Shown piece after piece: positions 51,624-60,518 of a DNA stretch of 64,000 bases. The position numbers and the translations under genes are program-made. Position 1 is the stretch's first letter. Every line of letters begins with the position of its first letter. The notes below the pieces were generated by a model, which saw only the letters and a list, made by a program, of their open reading frames with translations, ran no database searches and was not told the origin of the DNA. The DNA comes from Rhodospirillales bacterium (GTDB lineage Bacteria > Pseudomonadota > Alphaproteobacteria > Micavibrionales > Micavibrionaceae), in assembly GCA_020638395.1 (NCBI GenBank), contig JACKIP010000005.1, positions 62,001 to 126,000 on the forward strand. Direction: 5' to 3'.

Positions 51624-52619
51624 TTATTGATTCGCCGCCGCCGCCGCTGCCGCACGCCGGAGACGGTCATTTACCGCAATGCCGATCCCGGTTTCCGGAA
51701 TATTCATAACGGCAATCCCAGTATGTTCCGGACGGTCCAGCTCCCGCAGAAATGCAAATAAATTTGCCGCCGCTTCGTGAAGATCCCCTTCCTTGCTCAG
51801 GTGGCGAATGCGTGTATCCGGCAAATCGGCCGCGGCCCCGCCCCCGACAAGCCCCATGAATTTAACCGGACCAAATGCCAGCAACGCTTCTCCGGCTCTG
51901 ACATCGACCGCATTCAGACGAACGGGAATGGAGGGCGCATAATGCCGCAGCGTTTGCCCCGGAGAGCGCGGGCGTTCGGTGGTTTCTATGTGATAGTCAA
52001 TGGCAGGAATAATTTCCTTCAGATCTTCTTTAACAATAAATCCGCTCCGCAAAATAGCGGGAGGAGTCTGCGATAAATCAACAACGGTTGATTCCAGACC
52101 CAGCGTACATTTCCCCGCCGCAAGAATCAAATCAACGCGATCTCCCAGACTTTCAATCACGTGAATCGGCGCTGTCGGGGATGGCTCTCCCGACCGATTG
52201 GCGGAGGGCGCAGCAATCGGCACCTCGGCCCGGCGCAACAGATCCTGCGCCACCGGATGGCGCGGAATACGCAGAGCAATCGTCTCCAGTCCCGCGGTGC
52301 ACAGTTCTGCCACCGGGCTATTCTCCTTCTTCGGCAAAATCAGGGTTAACGGCCCCGGCCACAGCCTGTCCGCGACCCTCCGGGCAACCTCATCAAAAAC
52401 CGCCAGCTCTTCTGCCATCTCCAGATCCGGCACATGCACAATCAACGGATTAAAGGAGGGCCTGCCTTTGGCTGCAAATATTCTGGCGACGGCTTCTCCG
52501 TCCAGCGCATTCGCACCCAGCCCATAGACCGTCTCGGTCGGGAAAGCGACGAGGCCGCCTTTCTGGATCAGCGCGGCAGCTTCGGTGATGGCATTAAGAG
52601 AGGCTTCTTTGATCTTCAT
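51624..52619 (-). CDS. L-threonylcarbamoyladenylate synthase (Sua5 type)
   Basis: The enzyme makes threonylcarbamoyl-AMP from Thr, bicarbonate and ATP, the first step of the t6A37 tRNA modification. The 331-residue protein has the YrdC domain (about 10-195: LVAFPTETVYGLGANALDGE, GRPSFNPLIVHV, APSANRSGEPSPT) plus a C-terminal Sua5 domain (about 215-325, SPGQTLRHYAPSIPVRLNA). Length and the extra domain distinguish Sua5 from short TsaC. Before the ATG there is a six-G run, which could be a ribosome site or the gap after a -10 box. Confidence 0.93.
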   Translation of the reverse strand: MKIKEASLNAITEAAALIQKGGLVAFPTETVYGLGANALDGEAVARIFAAKGRPSFNPLIVHVPDLEMAEELAVFDEVARRVADRLWPGPLTLILPKKENSPVAELCTAGLETIALRIPRHPVAQDLLRRAEVPIAAPSANRSGEPSPTAPIHVIESLGDRVDLILAAGKCTLGLESTVVDLSQTPPAILRSGFIVKEDLKEIIPAIDYHIETTERPRSPGQTLRHYAPSIPVRLNAVDVRAGEALLAFGPVKFMGLVGGGAAADLPDTRIRHLSKEGDLHEAAANLFAFLRELDRPEHTGIAVMNIPETGIGIAVNDRLRRAAAAAAANQ

Positions 52620-52625
52620 CCCCCC

Positions 52626-52689
52626 TATTTAAAAGATCTTGGCCGACAAGGCAAATTCAAGTTGCACCAATGCTGACTTTCAATAGAAT
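52626..52689. promoter_or_regulatory. Divergent promoter pair between tsaC/sua5 and a DMT transporter
   Basis: Leftward: TTGCCT (52649-52654), 17 bases, TAAATA (52626-52631), six bases, ATG at 52619. Rightward: TTGCAC (52662-52667), 16 bases, TAGAAT (52684-52689), six bases, ATG at 52696. Both spacings predict leaderless messages. The two -35 boxes are only seven bases apart, so polymerases on the two promoters should interfere. Confidence 0.5.
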
Positions 52690-52695
52690 AGCGGA

Positions 52696-53655
52696 ATGAT
52701 TGTCGCCCTTCCCCTTGCCCTTACGATTTTTGTCTGGAGCCTTTACCCGCTCTTGTCCGTCTGGGTTCTGGAGGAGGTTAATTCTTTTACCATGATGCTG
52801 CTGGTGCAGTTTTTTGCCTTTCATGGCGCGTTGTTTTTTGCGCTGGTCTCGCTGATAAAGAACAAACAACTGAAATCTTATCTGCAACTACAGGTAAAAC
52901 TGGGGAATGATGGATGGATTCTGGTCCTGGTTGCCGGAGCCTGCTCGGCGGCAACTCACATCTTTTTTATTTTCGCCCTGCAAATGGCCAACAAGAACGG
53001 GATTTCTCTGGTTTATGATGTCTGGCCGCTCTTTGCCCTGTTCTTTGCCCCGCACATGATCGACAAACAATGGAACAAAACCAACCCGAAAGACTATCTG
53101 ATCGGACTGGTCGCACTTGGCGGCGTTGCCATGATTGTCCTGTCAGATGAAAACATTAACTGGTTCCACAATGAAACTTTAAGCTTTGAGACCATTATGG
53201 CGTACGGAATGGTTCTGCTGGCCAGCTATCTGGCGGCGGTCCTGAACCTGACGCGAACGCAATATTCCCGGAAGCTGGAGCAGGCCGGATTGGAAAACTC
53301 TTTCGCAGCCGTGTTCATCAGCGAAATGTTTGCGCGGTTTGTTGCGGTCGGATTTATTCTCCTGTGTATTTTCGGCGTTGGACTGGAAATCAATACGCCG
53401 ACGGCACAGGATGTCGGCATTCTGTTTATAATCGGCGCGGGGATTTTCACGATTGGCGGGGCCGCCTTTACCTTTGCCCTGCTAAAAGCAAAAAACGCCA
53501 ATATCAGCCTGTTTTTCTATATGGTACCGGTATTCGCGGTCTGCTGGCTGGTTGCTTTTGGGGAAAGCATCCTCACGCCCACCATGCTGACAGGCGGCGT
53601 TATTACCCTGTCGGCCTGCGCTTATCTAATGTACCGGAATAAAAAAAGCTCCTGA
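52696..53655 (+). CDS. EamA/DMT-family transporter
   Basis: A 319-residue inner-membrane protein with ten hydrophobic helices in two repeated halves, the EamA (drug/metabolite transporter) arrangement. The end of each half has the small-residue pattern of this fold (GGVAMIVLSDE and GGVITLSACAYL). Substrates in the family range from metabolites to amino acids and are not predictable here. A -10 box ends six bases before the ATG and there is no strong ribosome site. It is divergent from tsaC/sua5. Confidence 0.85.
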   Translation: MIVALPLALTIFVWSLYPLLSVWVLEEVNSFTMMLLVQFFAFHGALFFALVSLIKNKQLKSYLQLQVKLGNDGWILVLVAGACSAATHIFFIFALQMANKNGISLVYDVWPLFALFFAPHMIDKQWNKTNPKDYLIGLVALGGVAMIVLSDENINWFHNETLSFETIMAYGMVLLASYLAAVLNLTRTQYSRKLEQAGLENSFAAVFISEMFARFVAVGFILLCIFGVGLEINTPTAQDVGILFIIGAGIFTIGGAAFTFALLKAKNANISLFFYMVPVFAVCWLVAFGESILTPTMLTGGVITLSACAYLMYRNKKSS

Positions 53656-53808
53656 TTTGATTTTAGGGCTTAAATACAGATATACCCGGTTCAATTTTAG
53701 AAACAGGACAAACTCTTCAGATAAATTTTATCTCAAGTCTGGCTATGAGTGGCAACATGGGATAAATATACATGAAGAAACACAAAATATTTTCCCAAGG
53801 AGTCCTGA

Positions 53809-54471
53809 ATGGATTTTAAAGCTGCACGCCGCGCAATGGTGGAGTCTCAACTGGCCACAAATAATGTGATTTCCGAATCTGTTCTGGATGCCATGGAAAA
53901 AGTCCCCCGCGAGTTTTTTGTCCCGGAACAAAAAGTCAATATTTCTTATCTGGATGAAGACATCGCGGTTGGCGATGGACGCTTTTTATTGGAGCCTATG
54001 GTATTTGCGCGCATGGTTCAGGCTTTGGAGCCGACCACCGGTGACGTCGTTCTGGATGTCGGCAGCGGTAGCGGATACAGCTCCGCCGTTCTGTCAATGA
54101 TGTCACAGACAGTGGTCGCGGCGGAATCGTCAGAGAGCCTGATGACACACGCCCTGAGCACATGGAAAAAGCTGGCGATTTGTAATATCGCCGACATTCA
54201 GGGAGATATTCTGGCGAGCACCCCAGCACACGCGCCTTATGACATGATTCTTATAAATGGTGCCGTTGCGGAAATTCCGCAAGCTCTGGTGGATCAGTTA
54301 CAGCCGGAAACCGGACGGATGGTTTGTGTACTAAGAACCAGCCCTATGACCAACGGGCAAGCCGTCCTGATTAAAAGATCCAAGGAAGGTCCGCCCTCCG
54401 TTCGCCCTCTATTTGATGCGAACACGCCTTACATGTCGGAATTTGCTCCCAGAGAAAGGTTTTCATTTTGA
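53809..54471 (+). CDS. Protein-L-isoaspartate O-methyltransferase family protein
   Basis: A 220-residue class I SAM-dependent methyltransferase of the PCMT family, which repairs isoaspartyl residues. Features are the opening DFKAARRAMVESQLATNNVI, the helix VPREFFVPE, SAM motif I VLDVGSGSGYSSAVLSMMSQ and the post-motif region PYDMILINGAVAEIPQALVD. An AAGGAG ribosome site precedes the ATG. The next gene, tolC, overlaps the stop by four bases; pcm next to tolC is a recurring alphaproteobacterial arrangement. Typical substrate residues are not verified here, so repair activity is inferred. Confidence 0.88.
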   Translation: MDFKAARRAMVESQLATNNVISESVLDAMEKVPREFFVPEQKVNISYLDEDIAVGDGRFLLEPMVFARMVQALEPTTGDVVLDVGSGSGYSSAVLSMMSQTVVAAESSESLMTHALSTWKKLAICNIADIQGDILASTPAHAPYDMILINGAVAEIPQALVDQLQPETGRMVCVLRTSPMTNGQAVLIKRSKEGPPSVRPLFDANTPYMSEFAPRERFSF

Positions 54472-55877
54472 AATCAGCCTGTTTGCTTCTGCTCCCGATT
54501 CTTTGCGCCGCCGTGGTGGTGCTCGGCCCGGATGCCTATGCCCAGAGCCAGACTGAAGCTGCCGGATCAAACACTCCGAATCTCCTAACTGCATCGGAAA
54601 TGGACATGTCCGCCTCGACCTCATCCCGGTCAACCACGCTGGAAGAGGTCCTCAGCAAAACCTATCTGTACAATCCCTCTCTACAAGCCGCCCGGGCAGC
54701 CTTGAAAACGACAGAAGAATCACTGCCACAGGCGCGGGCCGGCTGGAAACCAACCATTACAACATCGGCCGGAATTAGCGTCGCCAATATTGACGGCAGT
54801 GCGTTTGGTCCGGGGGATGGAACGATTGAAAAAGACATTGGCATTGGCTTGTCTCAGCCTGTTTTTCGCGGCGGGCGCACCACGGCAGCGATCCGGACAG
54901 CCAAACATACAATTGAAGCCCAAACGGCAGTTTTTAAACAGGCAGTACAGGATGTTCTGCTCTCGGCAACACAAGCCTATATGGATGTTCTGCGGGACCG
55001 CTCCTTGCTCCGGCTCAGTGAGAAAAATTACGAGGTTCTGTCGCGGCAGCTCGACGCCACGCGGCAACGCTACGATGTGGGAGAGCTGACCCTGACCGAC
55101 GTCGCACAGGCAGAGGCCCGCCTGTCCGGAGCTGAAGCGGATCGAATCAATGTTGCAGGAACCCTGAAAATCACCCTCGCCAATTATGAAAGACTGGTGG
55201 GAGCCGCCGCGCCGGAAGTCCTGATGTCTCCCGCAAAATTACCGGTTGTTCCGAATTCCCTCGAAGAAGCACAGGCGATTGCCGCCCATAATGCCCCGGC
55301 CATTGCCGAACTAACCGCCCGGCACGCCGCGGCGGAACGTAACGTTGAAGAAGTTTTTGGAGAAGCCTTGCCGGAAGTCAGATTTTCTGCCGACTGGTCG
55401 AGAAGCTACGATCCTCAGCCGGGTATAATTGATGAAAGCACAAATGCCAGCGCCGGCCTCACCGCCTCTATTCCCCTCTATCAGGGGGGAGCGGTTGCGT
55501 CCCGCATTCGGCAGTCGAAGCATCAGGCAAACCAGATCTATCTGGAAACTCTGGATGTCCGCACTCAGATTCAGGAACAGGTTGTGGCCGCCTGGGAGCA
55601 ATTACAAACAGCCCACGCAGAAATCAAAGCCCGCCAGAAACAGGTTGATTCGGCCAGAATCGCAAAAGAAGGGGTCTATCAGGAAGAACAATTGGGGATT
55701 CGGACGATTCTCGACACGCTGGATGCCGATCAGGAGCTTTTGGATTCGGAAGTTTCCTACGTCAGTGCACAAAGAAACGAAATTGTCGCACGATTTGTTC
55801 TGGCGCGTGCCTTGGGGCAATTAACCCCGGAAACATTAGGGTTAGAGTTGAATTTCTCTTCCTCCACAACGGAATAA
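54468..55877 (+). CDS. tolC: TolC-family outer-membrane efflux/secretion channel
   Basis: A 469-residue outer-membrane protein with a signal peptide (cleavage near AYAQS, residue 24). It shows the two-repeat TolC pattern: TLEEVLSKTYLYNPSLQAAR, IGLSQPVFRGGRTTAAIRTA, and in the second half AGLTASIPLYQGGAVASRIR followed by the helix with IRTILDTLDADQELLDSEVS. It is the more canonical of the two TolC proteins in the window and could serve efflux pumps and other type I systems. It is translated together with the methyltransferase gene. Confidence 0.93.
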   Translation: MKSACLLLLPILCAAVVVLGPDAYAQSQTEAAGSNTPNLLTASEMDMSASTSSRSTTLEEVLSKTYLYNPSLQAARAALKTTEESLPQARAGWKPTITTSAGISVANIDGSAFGPGDGTIEKDIGIGLSQPVFRGGRTTAAIRTAKHTIEAQTAVFKQAVQDVLLSATQAYMDVLRDRSLLRLSEKNYEVLSRQLDATRQRYDVGELTLTDVAQAEARLSGAEADRINVAGTLKITLANYERLVGAAAPEVLMSPAKLPVVPNSLEEAQAIAAHNAPAIAELTARHAAAERNVEEVFGEALPEVRFSADWSRSYDPQPGIIDESTNASAGLTASIPLYQGGAVASRIRQSKHQANQIYLETLDVRTQIQEQVVAAWEQLQTAHAEIKARQKQVDSARIAKEGVYQEEQLGIRTILDTLDADQELLDSEVSYVSAQRNEIVARFVLARALGQLTPETLGLELNFSSSTTE

Positions 55878-55956
55878 TCCGCTCCCCCCATTCATTTTAT
55901 CCACAGTCTTTGTGGATACATCTGGGGATCAATGACATTCCTCCTTTGACAAGCGT

Positions 55957-55986
55957 TTGACAATATTGGAAACTGTAAACATAAAT
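55957..55986 (+). promoter_or_regulatory. Possible promoter of popZ
   Basis: TTGACA (55957-55962), an 18-base spacer and ATAAAT (55981-55986), 31 bases before the ATG at 56018. Confidence 0.4.
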
Positions 55987-56017
55987 ATCTTGTTCAATCC
56001 ATCAATCGAATCTGTTT

Positions 56018-56692
56018 ATGTCCGACAACGCACAGGAAAAAGATCCGTCCATCGAAGAAATACTTGCCTCTATACGGCAGATTATCTCGGATGACGAAGA
56101 GGAAGCCGCCAGCTCTGACGCTGATGCGGAGGAAGAGTCTGCGGAAGCAGAACTCGACTCGCAGGATGATATCGATGCTTTGTTCGATGAACAGCCGGAA
56201 GAGCCTTCGGCCCCAGAGGAAGAAGACGTTCTGGAATTAACCCAGAAAATCGAAGAAGATGACTCTCTGAGCAACACGGCTGAGGCAGAAGATGACAATT
56301 TGCTTGTTGATCTTGCCGATACGGAAGTCTCGGAACCGGAGCCAGAACCTGCACCGCCGCCCCCTCCCCCTGTCGTGGAAGAAAAACCGGCGCCACCTCC
56401 TCCCGCCCCTCCTGCGCCACCACCAGCTCCGGAACCGGCACCCGCTATAGAAAGTGTGGACGCTCAGATTTTGGGAGAAACAGCGTCGGCCGCAGCCTTC
56501 GCAGGATTCAGCAAGCTCGCACGTGAAATTCAAATCAATCACAATTACAAAAGTCTGACTTTGGAAGATATCGTCCGTAGCCAGCTGGACCCTATGCTTC
56601 GGGACTGGCTGGATAAAAACCTCCCCGCCATGATCGAAACACTTGTCCGGGAAGAGCTGGACAAAATCGCGAAAAAAGTCACCGGGGACTAA
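56018..56692 (+). CDS. popZ: Polar organising protein PopZ (DUF2497)
   Basis: A 224-residue acidic protein with the PopZ layout: a short N-terminal helix MSDNAQEKDPSIEEILASIR, a long acidic, Pro-rich disordered linker (about 30-150), and a C-terminal helical oligomerisation region (about 170-224) with LEDIVRSQLDPMLRDWLDKN and LPAMIETLVREELDKIAKKV. PopZ forms polar condensates that anchor the chromosome origin and recruit cell-cycle kinases. In most relatives valS follows; here a chemoreceptor does. Confidence 0.92.
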   Translation: MSDNAQEKDPSIEEILASIRQIISDDEEEAASSDADAEEESAEAELDSQDDIDALFDEQPEEPSAPEEEDVLELTQKIEEDDSLSNTAEAEDDNLLVDLADTEVSEPEPEPAPPPPPPVVEEKPAPPPPAPPAPPPAPEPAPAIESVDAQILGETASAAAFAGFSKLAREIQINHNYKSLTLEDIVRSQLDPMLRDWLDKNLPAMIETLVREELDKIAKKVTGD

Positions 56693-56710
56693 AAAAGTCC
56701 GGGTCTTTTA
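56682..56710 (+). terminator. Terminator overlapping the popZ stop
   Basis: The stem around CCGGGGACT / AGTCCGGG with a six-base loop precedes a T-rich stretch. One bulged base weakens it. Confidence 0.45.
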
Positions 56711-56887
56711 TTTATAGCTCTATGTTAGCCTGAATGCGGGATCTTGGAGATTGTGGTTTTTACTTGCCCTATTTCTGGTCAAGACAACCCTAATGAATAC
56801 AGAAGTATTTCCCTAAGTTTTCTTTAATCATTCCGTTCATATATTTTACAATCATACACTGAAAAATATCTTATCAGGTGAGTCCAT

Positions 56888-58675
56888 ATGCGCGCTTTTT
56901 CTTCCACACGATCTAAAATTTATCTTGCTGTTTTGATCCCGCTAATCGCGGTTTTGTGGCAGGGAGGCGAACGAATACTGTCCGACTATACCACATTGAA
57001 AGAATATGAATCGACCTCTGGCACGATCCTCCGGACCCAGAAAATATCAGCTCTGATCCACGAGCTTCAAATTGAGCGCGGACTAACCGCACAAATGATT
57101 TCCTCCGGGCACAAAAAAAATGCCATAGAAAGCTTGCAGGAACAGTACCTCCGGACGAATCAGGCCAGACAGGAAGCCGATTACCCGCAGGATACCCTGC
57201 AAATGTTGCGGTCCGCTGCTGCAGATCCGGATGTTCTGGCATCGGATGCGATCGCTCAGTATGCTCAAGAAGTCTCGGATTTAATGCAAAGCATTGAGCA
57301 ACAATACATACAGATCTCCTCTCCAGACCTTCGCCAACATCTGATGGCCACATTATTTCTGGCGCTGGCAAAAGAGAATGCCGGGCTTGAGCGAGCCTAT
57401 GGCAGCATCCTGCTAAATGAGGCCGCTATAGGAAAATTCTCCGAAAATATCCACCATCTCTATCTCTCACAACTTTCCATTCAAAGCGCTTACCTGCGGG
57501 AATTTAAGACTCTTGCAATAAAAGATCAGATGACTCTGGCAAATTTCCTCCTCGCAGAAAAAGACTCGTTCCCCAAGCTCCTGAAAGCCAGACATATCAT
57601 GATGGAATTGATGGATACGGAACAGACCATGGGCCTCACCACGACCACATGGTTTTCTTTGACCAGCGAGCGTATCAATAAAATAAACCAGTCTCTGATG
57701 GATCTTGATCGCAATGCGCTGGCAAAAGCCCGCAACCTCTATCAGACATTTTATCAAAAAATGATCATGTTTATTGGCAGCTATGCCGCGCTCTTCCTGA
57801 TATCCACCGGAATTGTCCTGTCTCTGGCCCGCGATATCAACCGCCAACAACAAAGAGTTATGAGCTGCGTCAAACAAATGGAAGAAGGCAACTTCAATCT
57901 CAATCTGCCGGAAAAGCTTCTCAAATCCCAAACAGAAGCCGGACAAATGTTTTTATCTCTGGATAACTTTGCCAAGCGCTTTCAGGAAGCCCGGCGCATG
58001 GAACAGGAAAAAACCATGCAGCAGGCCGCCTATTTGGAACAAATGGAAAAAGACAAGGAAAAATCAAAACGCAACAACCGGGAGCTACAAAATATTTTTC
58101 ACAGCATTGACGCGATATCGGCCGCAACCGAAGAAATTGAAGCCTCAATTAAAGATATATCCACGCGCATCGACAGCCAGTCCACAACGACCTCGCAAGC
58201 AAATAGCTCTATTGATCGCGGCGCACAGGATGTTGGCGCTCTGGTTGAAAATGTTCACGCCATTTCTGCCATTCTTGAACTCATAGAAAAAATTGCGGAA
58301 CAAACCAATCTGCTGGCCCTGAATGCCACAATCGAAGCAGCTCGTGCCGGAGATGCCGGGAAAGGCTTTGCCGTCGTTGCCGGAGAGGTCAAAAGTCTGG
58401 CGGCACAGACCGCGGACGCCACCGAACAGGTCCGCAAAAATATGGAAGCCATCCAGCAAAGCTCCTCCGAAACGGTGGGAAGTATCGGCGATGTTCAACA
58501 TAAGATTGTAGAGATTAACACAACCTCCAAAGATATCGCCGAAGCCATCCAGCAACAGGTCGAGGCCATTCAGGAATTGAATAAAAATATTATGCAGGCC
58601 TCAAACAGTGCCAAAGAAATATCACAAGCCATCGACCACTCCACGGCAAGTACCTACCAGGATCAGGCCGCATGA
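56888..58675 (+). CDS. Methyl-accepting chemotaxis protein with NIT sensor domain
   Basis: A 595-residue inner-membrane chemoreceptor. An N-terminal helix (about 10-27), a periplasmic all-helical domain of the nitrate/nitrite-sensing NIT type (about 45-285, with IQIERGLTAQMISSGHKKNA), a second helix (about 295-315), a short HAMP-like linker and a C-terminal signalling hairpin (about 400-590) with AEQTNLLALNATIEAARAGD and GFAVVAGEVKSLAAQTADAT. An AGGTG ribosome site lies before the ATG. It ought to signal to a CheA outside the window and ultimately to CheY/CheZ at 7-8 kb. Confidence 0.9.
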   Translation: MRAFSSTRSKIYLAVLIPLIAVLWQGGERILSDYTTLKEYESTSGTILRTQKISALIHELQIERGLTAQMISSGHKKNAIESLQEQYLRTNQARQEADYPQDTLQMLRSAAADPDVLASDAIAQYAQEVSDLMQSIEQQYIQISSPDLRQHLMATLFLALAKENAGLERAYGSILLNEAAIGKFSENIHHLYLSQLSIQSAYLREFKTLAIKDQMTLANFLLAEKDSFPKLLKARHIMMELMDTEQTMGLTTTTWFSLTSERINKINQSLMDLDRNALAKARNLYQTFYQKMIMFIGSYAALFLISTGIVLSLARDINRQQQRVMSCVKQMEEGNFNLNLPEKLLKSQTEAGQMFLSLDNFAKRFQEARRMEQEKTMQQAAYLEQMEKDKEKSKRNNRELQNIFHSIDAISAATEEIEASIKDISTRIDSQSTTTSQANSSIDRGAQDVGALVENVHAISAILELIEKIAEQTNLLALNATIEAARAGDAGKGFAVVAGEVKSLAAQTADATEQVRKNMEAIQQSSSETVGSIGDVQHKIVEINTTSKDIAEAIQQQVEAIQELNKNIMQASNSAKEISQAIDHSTASTYQDQAA

Positions 58676-58686
58676 TTTACAACGCT

Positions 58687-60324
58687 CTAAAAACCATTCC
58701 GCACGACCGTCAGGAACATGGTGGCTCTGGGAAAAAGATGCGTAAAGAAAAATTCCGGTAAAATGCCTGCGTCCCCGTCGCCTTGTGCGTTTTTAATCCG
58801 GATCATTAAGTCCGCCGCTTTCAGATATGCCAGACCATTCAAAAGAGGCACTGCGATAAAGGACAGTTGTTCCGGGTCTTTTTCTGACAGGATACGCTCC
58901 AGAACCTCTTCACATAGTGTCATGGTCACCTCTGTGTCCGGCGCGTGTATCAGTACAGATTTCATTCCGGCATAAAGACTCCTCATGGTATTCCCCTCAT
59001 CACGCAAAATTTTACGGAAGAGCAGATCATTCGCCTGAATGCCGTTCGTGCCTTCGTAAATCGGCAGAATACGTGCATCCCGGTAATATTGCGCCGCGCC
59101 GGTTTCTTCGATAAATCCCATACCACCATGAACCTGCACCCCGATCGACGCAACTTCACAGGCCATATCCGTACACCAGGATTTCACAATCGGAGTCAGA
59201 AGCTCCCCCGTCATTCGCGCAGACTCATCCCCTGCCCGCGCTTTGTCCAGCAAAACAGCCGCTTCATACGCCATCGCCCGCCCGGCCATCGTCAAAGATT
59301 TCATCGTCAACAGCATCCGCTGCACATCCGGGTGCCGGTCAATTGTGAGGGGAGCACCACTCACCGGATCTTTTCCCTGAATGCGTTCTGCGGCAAACTG
59401 TGCGGCTTTCTGGGTTGCGCGTTCCGCCAGAGCCACGCCCTGTAACCCGACCGACAAGCGGGCATTATTCATCATGGTGAACATATATTTGATCCCCTGA
59501 TGCGCTGTCCCGACCAGATATCCTGTTGCCCCGCCCGTTTCCCCGAACTGCATCGTACAGGTGGGAGAAGCATGAATTCCCAGCTTATGCTCCAACCCCG
59601 TGCAGACAAGATCGTTGCGCGTGCCGTCTTCCAGAAATTTCGGCACGATAAACAAGGAAATTCCCTTCACCCCCTCCGGCGCGTCCGGCAAGCGGGCCAG
59701 CACCAGATGAATAATATTTTCCGACAGATCATGTTCCCCATAGGTGATAAATATTTTCTGTCCGAAAATTTTGTAGCTGCCGTCAGTCTGAGGTTCTGCC
59801 CGGCTTTTCACCGCGGCCAGATCGGACCCAGCTTGCGGCTCGGTCAAGTTCATAGTCCCCGTCCATTCCCCGCTAATCAGCTTTGGAAGATAAAAGCTTT
59901 TTTGCTCTGGCGAGCCATGCTCCAGAATCGCGTCAACCGCCCCCTGATTGAGCAGCGGGCACAATCCGAATGACAGATTTGCGCCTTGCCACATTTCCTG
60001 CACAGGAAACGCCAGTGCCCACGGAAGTTCCTGTCCGCCAAATTCTTCCGGAAACGGCACCGCATTCCAGCCCCCGTCACGATATTGCGCATAAGCGTCT
60101 TTGAATCCGGGGGCGGTCGTAACCGTTCCATCCTCCAGCTTCGCCCCAAGATGATCTCCTGTTTGATTAAGGGGGGCCAGAACCTCGGATGCCAATCGCG
60201 CCGCCTCCTCCAGAATAGCCGTAACAGTGTCTAGATCCAGCACCGCCGCCTGTGGAAGGCTCTGATACTCCAGCACATGTTCAAGAAGAAATCGAATATC
60301 GGAGACAGGGGGGGCATAAGTCAT
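58687..60324 (-). CDS. Acyl-CoA dehydrogenase
   Basis: A 545-residue flavoenzyme that introduces the alpha-beta double bond in acyl-CoA and passes electrons to ETF. The N-terminal helical domain is followed by the FAD/substrate motif ISGEWTGTMNLTEPQAGSDL and IFGQKIFITYGEHD, and the C-terminal motif ILPIYEGTNGIQANDLL, in which the Glu of YEGTNGIQ is the usual catalytic base. A C-terminal extension of about 110 residues matches long AcdA-type members, although this copy is shorter than the roughly 590 residues I would expect. An AGGA site precedes the ATG. Confidence 0.92.
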   Translation of the reverse strand: MTYAPPVSDIRFLLEHVLEYQSLPQAAVLDLDTVTAILEEAARLASEVLAPLNQTGDHLGAKLEDGTVTTAPGFKDAYAQYRDGGWNAVPFPEEFGGQELPWALAFPVQEMWQGANLSFGLCPLLNQGAVDAILEHGSPEQKSFYLPKLISGEWTGTMNLTEPQAGSDLAAVKSRAEPQTDGSYKIFGQKIFITYGEHDLSENIIHLVLARLPDAPEGVKGISLFIVPKFLEDGTRNDLVCTGLEHKLGIHASPTCTMQFGETGGATGYLVGTAHQGIKYMFTMMNNARLSVGLQGVALAERATQKAAQFAAERIQGKDPVSGAPLTIDRHPDVQRMLLTMKSLTMAGRAMAYEAAVLLDKARAGDESARMTGELLTPIVKSWCTDMACEVASIGVQVHGGMGFIEETGAAQYYRDARILPIYEGTNGIQANDLLFRKILRDEGNTMRSLYAGMKSVLIHAPDTEVTMTLCEEVLERILSEKDPEQLSFIAVPLLNGLAYLKAADLMIRIKNAQGDGDAGILPEFFFTHLFPRATMFLTVVRNGF

Positions 60325-60375
60325 GGCATCAGTCCTGTTTTTCTTCTTTAGAGCGTTGATCGTTTCGCCTGAATT

Positions 60376-60475
60376 GCATCGCCGCGCTCTGAGCGCAGCA
60401 AAGAATCTTTTTTATCAATAAGTTAACATCCTTCGCCTATGGCTCAGGATGACGAGTCCTAAGCTTTTTCAGCAA
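60376..60475. repeat. Twin-hairpin repeat, decayed
   Basis: Between clpP and the acyl-CoA dehydrogenase. The core has CTGAGCGCAGCAAAGAATC on the left and CCTTCGCC / GGCTCAGG on the right, ending GATGACG. It matches the 34840 element but lacks intact outer ends. Confidence 0.6.
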
Positions 60476-60518
60476 ACTGCCAGATGCCCCTTATCAGAAA
60501 GGGGACATCGCAGAGCCA

